NCBI GenBank assembly: GCA_018609965.1
Contig: JAHENP010000068.1
Coordinates: forward strand, 1 to 16,996
Direction of reading: 5' to 3'
DNA: 16,996 nt
DNA from: Haloferacaceae archaeon
GTDB lineage: Archaea > Halobacteriota > Halobacteria > Halobacteriales > Haloferacaceae
Each line of letters begins with the position of its first letter. Position 1 is the first letter of the stretch. The translations under genes were made by a program, and so were the position numbers. The notes beneath the pieces were generated by a model. It did no database searches. It was not told the origin of the DNA and saw only the letters and a program-made list of their open reading frames with translations. Positions 12,163 through 16,996 of the stretch are shown here, piece by piece.

Positions 12163-13344
12163 ATGATGTCAAACCACAGCCAGATGTCAAGTAGACGAAC
12201 TGTACTCAAGCTACTCGGAAGCTCTGCAGTTGCGACGGCAGGGGGTTCTCAGCTGTCGGCCGCTGCGAAGGGTGATTTCGCTACTGTCAAGACACTCCGG
12301 GGTAGCAAGAACAGTCCGCTCAACCTCAGCGAGATCGAAGAGCTACGTAGTCGACTCGTACAGAGAGACGCGCCAATGAGAGAAAGTGGGAGCCCTCGTG
12401 TTGTGCTCACCGATCTTGCGGAGACAGTCGGTGACTCACGGGTGCTGGCGTACAATCTGATTCTTGACGACTCTGGCGCCCCACGAGAGCAGTTCGCGAC
12501 ACGGGACGGTGTCGCTGACGCGCCCGGCGTTGGGACACAGCAGGCGGACAGACTCCACGACAAAGCCGACGAGATGTTGGAGACGGCAAGATCGCAGAGT
12601 GGATCGTCAGGCGAATTTTCGCCGCGAGAGGATCAGGACGACTGGAGTGAGTGGATCAGCTATGGTTACACTGACACAGTCTATGAGCCAGTAAAGGGGG
12701 AGTACGGTAATCGCCCTGGGTTAGTTGAGTTCAAAAATCAGGTTAGAAAAGACTCGGACGCAGATCGTCTGGGTGCGAGGGTGAGGGTTCAGATGGAACC
12801 TGGCCGACAAATCTGCAGACAGAGTGATCTAAGTGGCTTTTGCTTCCCATCATATGTTTATCAAGATGGATATAAAAATAAGTTTGCAAAGATATCTCAT
12901 AATTGGGATATGTCCGTCAACAACACACCGACTGAAGAATTAATAGCAGGGGTTGATCCATTGGGTCAAGTCTCAAATGTGGCAAAAACCCGATCGGCAT
13001 CAATTGGCCTCGATATCGCGAAAAGCGGGCCAGCGGCATCAGTTGGCTACAGTAGCAGCGTTACGCTACCTGGAGCACAGTTAATTGATGCAACTGTGTC
13101 TACCAGTGGAGCAACAGATCATTTATTCAAAATAAATTCGCCAGAAAGCCCTTCATCGGAAAACAATGCAGTCTTCGAGGTCGGAAGTGCTGCAAAGTGG
13201 GACCCGGACTGTGGCGGTGGATTCAATCCACACAATATCCTTACTGTCGACACGGAATTAGAGTGGGGTATCGATGCGTCCTTGATAACCTGGGGTAACG
13301 TGGTCTCTGACAGTAAGAGCTTCACGTACACCACGTACTGCTAG
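12163..13344 (+). CDS. Tat-exported protein, paralog B (mosaic composition)
   Basis: This 393-residue paralog of the preceding gene has a Tat signal (SSRRTVLKLLGSS, Arg 11 and 12) and no lipobox. The region around VVLTDLAETVGDSRVL is nearly identical to paralog A at the DNA level too. After about residue 165 similarity falls and base composition changes sharply: 12841-12960 is about 36% G+C by hand count, against an estimated two thirds or more in neighbouring genes, with many AAA, ATA and AAT codons. The frame stays open and key features persist: the Cys pair (ICRQSDLSGFC), the NxPTEEL motif and the terminal Cys (YTTYC), plus an extra Cys in DPDCGGG. The gene thus appears functional but mosaic, either by acquisition of a foreign 3' half or by gene conversion of the 5' half. 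Start at the first of two adjacent ATGs; 12184 is also possible. Function unknown. Confidence 0.8.
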   Translation: MMSNHSQMSSRRTVLKLLGSSAVATAGGSQLSAAAKGDFATVKTLRGSKNSPLNLSEIEELRSRLVQRDAPMRESGSPRVVLTDLAETVGDSRVLAYNLILDDSGAPREQFATRDGVADAPGVGTQQADRLHDKADEMLETARSQSGSSGEFSPREDQDDWSEWISYGYTDTVYEPVKGEYGNRPGLVEFKNQVRKDSDADRLGARVRVQMEPGRQICRQSDLSGFCFPSYVYQDGYKNKFAKISHNWDMSVNNTPTEELIAGVDPLGQVSNVAKTRSASIGLDIAKSGPAASVGYSSSVTLPGAQLIDATVSTSGATDHLFKINSPESPSSENNAVFEVGSAAKWDPDCGGGFNPHNILTVDTELEWGIDASLITWGNVVSDSKSFTYTTYC

Positions 13345-13434
13345 TACCGGCGGTTCGATTCCGAGACCCACGCAATTCTTTCCTCGCCGACACGACTCGA
13401 CACGTTCTTGTACACGCCCGACCAGTGAACGACC

Positions 13435-13656
13435 GTGACAGATTCGCCGCCGTTGCGCGTCGTCGCTGCGGCCGTCGCCGCCGTCGCGATGCCGGCAGTG
13501 ATGTTGGCCGTCTCGGCCGGGTTCGTCCCACAGCCGTCGTTCGGCTCGCCGGTCTGGTGGCTCCTCCCGGTCGTCGCGGTCGGCTACTGGGTCGCCTGGA
13601 TCGCGTGGGCCGACGGCCGCCCCGTTCCGGGTCGCGGAACGCCGGCCGACGAGTAG
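13435..13656 (+). CDS. Small two-helix membrane protein
   Basis: This 73-residue protein has two predicted membrane helices: VVAAAVAAVAMPAVMLAVSA (about 9-28) and WWLLPVVAVGYWVAWIAW (about 41-58), joined by a Pro/Ser loop and ending in a polar tail (GRGTPADE). The start is GTG at 13435. No family is recognised. Codon use is normal for the host, unlike the AT-rich end of the gene before it. It converges on the MoeA operon with a four-base gap between stops. Short haloarchaeal membrane proteins of this kind are common and mostly unstudied. Confidence 0.7.
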   Translation: MTDSPPLRVVAAAVAAVAMPAVMLAVSAGFVPQPSFGSPVWWLLPVVAVGYWVAWIAWADGRPVPGRGTPADE

Positions 13657-13660
13657 CTCG

Positions 13661-15631
13661 TCACTCTCTCTCCGCGTACCCCGTCAGTTCGGCCAGTACC
13701 GTCGACAGCTCCGACGCGACTGTCTCCCGGAGCCGCGCGACGCCGGGTTTCTCCAACCGACACTCGGCGGCCCACAGCCGCACTCGTTGGCTCCCGACGG
13801 GGACGAACCCCGTGTCGAGCCGGTCGGCGGTCGCCCGGAGTCCCAGTCCGGCGTCGGCGTCGTCCGCGAGCACTCGGCGGGCAGGGGACTCGTGTGCCCG
13901 CACCGCGCGGTCGAACCCGTCGATGGCGTCCACGAGATCGTGTCGCTCGACGCCACGCTCGTCCGCCAGTTCCGCGACCGCCAGTCCCAGACTCGTCCGC
14001 AGTCCCGACCCGGTGTCGCGGGTGACGAACGACAGGTCGCGGTCGACCAGATCCGCGAGGCCGCTCACGTCCGCGGGGTTGCCCGCAGGGACGATCAACC
14101 CCCACTCCCGGCGCCACGAGCCGAGTTCGACACCGTCTGGCTCGCGGTCGAGTGGGCCGGCGGTGACCGCGATGTCCGTCACGCCGACCTGACGCTGTCG
14201 GACGCCCTGTCGGCTCCCCGCCGCGAGATACCGCGGTTGGTCGAGGTAGTCAAGCAGCCGGGAGACGGCCGGGTCGTCCTCGCCGACACCGAACACCGTC
14301 GGCGGTCGCACGCGCGCGGAGAACGTCTGAACAGTCACCTGCTCGCCGGCCGCGAGATACTGCGTGTCGGCGTCAACCGCGACCACCCCGTCGGCCTCGA
14401 CCAGACTCGTCGTCGCACCTGACCCCTTGTCCACCGGGTAGACGAGTGTGTCGCCGTCGTCGTCTTCGACGAGTCCGACCGCGACGAGCCGGCGGCGACC
14501 GTCCGGGGTGCGTTCCTCAACGGCCATCTCCCCGTCGACGGTGGTCGTAGCTGGCTCCGGCAGCCCCGCCGCCTCCCGGACGAGCGGCGCGACGAACGTC
14601 CGGAAGATCGTCAGCGCCGAGACCGGATACCCCGGTAAGCCGACGTACGCCGCGTCGTCAAGTCGACCGACCAACATCGGCTTGCCGGGTTTGACCGCGA
14701 CGCCGTGGAGCAACAACTCCCCTTGTTCTTCGATCACGCGGTAGATCACGTCGACGGCGCTGGCGGAGGTCGACCCCGAGGAGACGACCAGATCACACGC
14801 CCGCGCCGCCTCGCGGAGTGTTGCCGCCAACTCGTCTCTGTCGTCGCCCGCGTGCGGGTAGAGCCGTGGGTCACCGCCCGCCTCCGCGACCGCCGCCGCG
14901 ACGGTGTAGCTGTTCACGTCGTGGATCTCCCCGCGGTCGTGTGCCAACGGCTCGCCCGGCCGGACCAACTCCCCACCCGTCGAGACGATCCCGATCGTCG
15001 GCTGGCCACGAACCGGGACCTGGTCGACCCCCAACGCCGACAGGAGGCCGACCTCACGGGGACTCAGCTCCGTTCCTGGCCCGAGTGCGCGGGCACCGGC
15101 CGCGATGTCCGCGCCCGCGAACATGACGTGTTCCCCGGGTGCGACGGCCGTCCGTACCCGGACGGTGGGCGTACCGGCGGTGGCCGTGTCCGCCTCCGAC
15201 GCGCTCGTTTCCGACGCGCCCGTTCGCGCCGACGACCCGTCAGTCGACGCCGTCGGTTCGTCGGTGTCCTCCACCATCACCACCGCGTCGGCGCCGTCGG
15301 GCACCACCGCGCCGGTCGACACCTGCACACAGCTTCCCGGGTCGACGGTCGTCTCTGGTCGCTCGCCGGCGTGGACCGTCCCCGTGAGTGACAGCCCGAC
15401 CGGGTCGGCGTCGGCACCGGCGGTGTCACGCGCCCGGACCGCGTAGCCGTCGACGGCCGCGCGGTCGAACCCCGGTACGTCCATCCCGGCGTCGATCCGT
15501 TCCGCGAGCACCCGGCCGCGGGCGTCCGTCAACGGCACCGTCTCCGGGTCCGGCGCCACGTCGAGCCCGGCGATCACCTCGTGGGCCGTCTCCGGGTCCG
15601 CGAGATCGCGGAACTGTTTGCGGTCGCTCAC
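13661..15631 (-). CDS. moeA: MoeA-type molybdopterin protein with C-terminal PBP-like domain
   Basis: This 656-residue fusion has a MoeA part (1-440) with DRAAVDGYAVRARDT (about 56-70), STGAVVPDGADAVVMVED, IVSTGGELV, SSGSTSASAVD (284-294), KPGKPMLVG (314-322) and GLPGYPVSAL (331-340). MoeA inserts molybdate or tungstate into adenylylated molybdopterin to finish the cofactor. A 30-residue acidic Ser/Thr-rich insert (about 124-155) interrupts it. The C-terminal 210 residues resemble the periplasmic binding-protein-like (LysR-substrate type) domain often fused to archaeal MoeA: ITAGPLDREP-like strands, GLIVPAGNP, FVTRDTGSGLRTSL and a late RLWAAECRLEKPGV. That domain might sense oxyanions. The GTG at 15631 overlaps the stop of the upstream moeA-like gene by four bases. 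Confidence 0.9.
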   Translation of the reverse strand: MSDRKQFRDLADPETAHEVIAGLDVAPDPETVPLTDARGRVLAERIDAGMDVPGFDRAAVDGYAVRARDTAGADADPVGLSLTGTVHAGERPETTVDPGSCVQVSTGAVVPDGADAVVMVEDTDEPTASTDGSSARTGASETSASEADTATAGTPTVRVRTAVAPGEHVMFAGADIAAGARALGPGTELSPREVGLLSALGVDQVPVRGQPTIGIVSTGGELVRPGEPLAHDRGEIHDVNSYTVAAAVAEAGGDPRLYPHAGDDRDELAATLREAARACDLVVSSGSTSASAVDVIYRVIEEQGELLLHGVAVKPGKPMLVGRLDDAAYVGLPGYPVSALTIFRTFVAPLVREAAGLPEPATTTVDGEMAVEERTPDGRRRLVAVGLVEDDDGDTLVYPVDKGSGATTSLVEADGVVAVDADTQYLAAGEQVTVQTFSARVRPPTVFGVGEDDPAVSRLLDYLDQPRYLAAGSRQGVRQRQVGVTDIAVTAGPLDREPDGVELGSWRREWGLIVPAGNPADVSGLADLVDRDLSFVTRDTGSGLRTSLGLAVAELADERGVERHDLVDAIDGFDRAVRAHESPARRVLADDADAGLGLRATADRLDTGFVPVGSQRVRLWAAECRLEKPGVARLRETVASELSTVLAELTGYAERE

Positions 15632-16902
15632 GCCGTCTCACCCCCGACAGTCGTCGCCGGCGGCTGCTCCCAGTGTTCCACGGCGACCGTCTCACCGGCG
15701 TCGATCCCCTCCCGGGACTCGGGAACGACCACCCACCCGTCGGCGAGGCCGACCGCCGAGCGGGCGCTCGCCCCGCCGTCCGTCGGGGTCGCCTGTGGGG
15801 CGGTCTCGCCGTCGACACTGTCGTCTGTGGCAGCACCGTCCTCGGGTGTGGTGAGTCGCACCTGCGCGAACGTCCACACTCCGGGACCGGAGGGGACCTT
15901 CCGTGTGAGTCGCGCACGAGTCGTCGGATGCGGCGGCGCGTCGCCACCCACGAGTCGTCGGATCGCCGGGCGGAGCAACTGCACCGCGGCGACCACACAG
16001 GCGACCGGGTAGCCCGGGAGACAGACGACCGGCGTGTCGTCGACGACACCCAGTGTCGTCGGATGCGCCGGTTCGGTCGCCAGCCCACGGACGAACACCT
16101 CCCCGCAGTCGTCCACCACCGCCGGGAGGTGGTCGCGGCTGCCGACTGCGGTGGCGCCGCAGGTGACGACCAGGTCCGCCGACGCCGCCTGCGCCAGCCG
16201 TTCGCGGACGGCGTCCGGGTCATCCGAGAGGACACTCCCGACGGTCGCGGTGCCGCCCCACTGTGTGGCCAGTCGGTTGAGCACGACACCGTTGGTCTCG
16301 ACGCTCTCGCCCGGCTTTGGGTTGGCAGCGACGAGTTCGTCACCGGTCGGCACCACTGCGACGGTCGGCGGCTCGGCAACCTCTGGGCGGTCGACGCCGA
16401 CGGCACGCAACAGTCCGAGATCAGACGGCTGGAGTCGGTGGCCCGGCTCGTACAGCCGTCGGCCCGCGGTCACGTCCTCGCCGCGGGCGACCACGTCGCC
16501 ACCGACCGGTACCGCGGCCTCGATCTCGATCTCGTCGCCGATGTGTGTCACCTGCTCGACGCGGACGACCGCGTCCGCGTCGGACGGAAGCGGCTGTCCC
16601 GTGTCGACCGCCACCGCGCGCTCGGCGCCGGCCTCGTCGCCGACGCGCAGGACGGCCGGCGCTCGCGTGCTCGCCCCGACCGTGTCGGTCGCGCGGACGG
16701 CCCAGCCGTCGACGGCCGCGCGGTCCTCCCCCGGAACGGCGCGGTCGGCCGTCACCGTCGTCGCGAGCGTTCGCCCGACCGCCGCCGCGAGTGGGACCCG
16801 TTCGGTGCGACCGTGCGGCGTAAGTCGCTCGTGGAGTCGCTCGCGAGCCGCCGCAAGCCGTGTCCGGTGTTTGATCCCGGCACCCGTGTGGTCGTGTGTC
16901 AC
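15628..16902 (-). CDS. moeA: MoeA-family protein with diverged active site
   Basis: This 424-residue MoeA paralog is the first gene of the pair, starting at GTG 16902. The fold motifs are present: EDRAAVDGWAVRATDT (about 59-74), DTGQPLPSDADAVVRVE, VPTGDELV (184-191) and CLPGYPVACV (294-303). The residues that normally form the catalytic pocket are altered: the TSGG-x-SxG-x-D stretch reads TCGATAVGSRD (247-257), and the lysine-rich KPGKP motif reads TEPAHP (276-281). An acidic Thr-rich insert lies near 360-380. Paired MoeA genes are usual in haloarchaea; two paralogs may serve different metals or oxidoreductases, or work as a heterodimer in which this subunit is structural. The role is inferred. 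The first 94 bases to the right of it show no clear promoter. Confidence 0.88.
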   Translation of the reverse strand: MTHDHTGAGIKHRTRLAAARERLHERLTPHGRTERVPLAAAVGRTLATTVTADRAVPGEDRAAVDGWAVRATDTVGASTRAPAVLRVGDEAGAERAVAVDTGQPLPSDADAVVRVEQVTHIGDEIEIEAAVPVGGDVVARGEDVTAGRRLYEPGHRLQPSDLGLLRAVGVDRPEVAEPPTVAVVPTGDELVAANPKPGESVETNGVVLNRLATQWGGTATVGSVLSDDPDAVRERLAQAASADLVVTCGATAVGSRDHLPAVVDDCGEVFVRGLATEPAHPTTLGVVDDTPVVCLPGYPVACVVAAVQLLRPAIRRLVGGDAPPHPTTRARLTRKVPSGPGVWTFAQVRLTTPEDGAATDDSVDGETAPQATPTDGGASARSAVGLADGWVVVPESREGIDAGETVAVEHWEQPPATTVGGETA

Positions 16903-16996
16903 AGCCGTCGTAAGGCGCGCCGGGTTACGGAACTGACGGTCGCCGGGGACGGACGGTTGGCGACACCGGCGGCCGCCGCCCTGGGCAACCGGCGGC

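Noticed and set aside
13350..13378. tRNA T-arm-like sequence (ggttcgattcc)
   Set aside because: Only three base pairs of the T stem can form and no acceptor, anticodon or D arm accompanies it, so it is neither a tRNA nor a convincing attachment site.

Overview
The window looks like a haloarchaeal chromosome segment, probably from the Haloferax/Halorubrum side of the class. The evidence is the very high G+C of most genes, the strongly acidic proteins, GTG starts, leaderless genes with TATA boxes about 27 nt upstream, Tat (twin-arginine) secretion signals, a Bat-type HTH regulator and a haloarchaeal tnpB. This is inferred from sequence character; no search could be run.

Layout. (1) 1-1740: a solo (IS1341-type) tnpB on the minus strand. 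It is broken by three short inserts, each made of two consecutive perfect or near-perfect hairpins, and a 48-codon gene diverges from it. (2) 1746-3683, minus: an AbrB-type regulator, then a two-gene operon of a small haloarchaeal radical-SAM-partner protein (Htur_1727-like) followed by a radical SAM/SPASM enzyme. (3) 3779-6005, minus: a phytoene-desaturase-type flavoenzyme and a small winged-helix regulator, separated by a 21-bp tandem repeat. (4) 6217-7796, plus: a Bat-type HTH regulator, then a winged-helix regulator overlapping a small membrane protein. IS-end-like hairpins lie in opposite orientation at 1709 and 6135. (5) 7818-10399, minus: a ParA-type ATPase overlapping a 557-residue protein with a long disordered acidic repeat region and a C-terminal CheW domain. 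This architecture resembles the bacterial ParC/ParP systems that position chemosensory arrays. (6) 10500-13344, plus: a Tat lipoprotein and two tandem paralogous Tat-exported proteins of unknown function. The second paralog has a strikingly AT-rich 3' half. (7) 13435-13656, plus: a two-helix membrane protein. (8) 13661-16902, minus: two overlapping MoeA-family genes. The upstream copy has eroded active-site motifs; the downstream copy has normal ones plus a C-terminal periplasmic-binding-protein-like domain.

The best candidates for something undescribed are the double-hairpin inserts in tnpB, the archaeal ParA/CheW operon with three repeated basic motifs in the CheW partner, the radical SAM/partner pair, and the mosaic Tat-exported paralogs. 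Gene-to-gene 4-bp overlaps (ATGA or GTGA) tie together the radical SAM, HTH/membrane, ParA/CheW and MoeA pairs. No gene-free stretch exceeds 300 bases.
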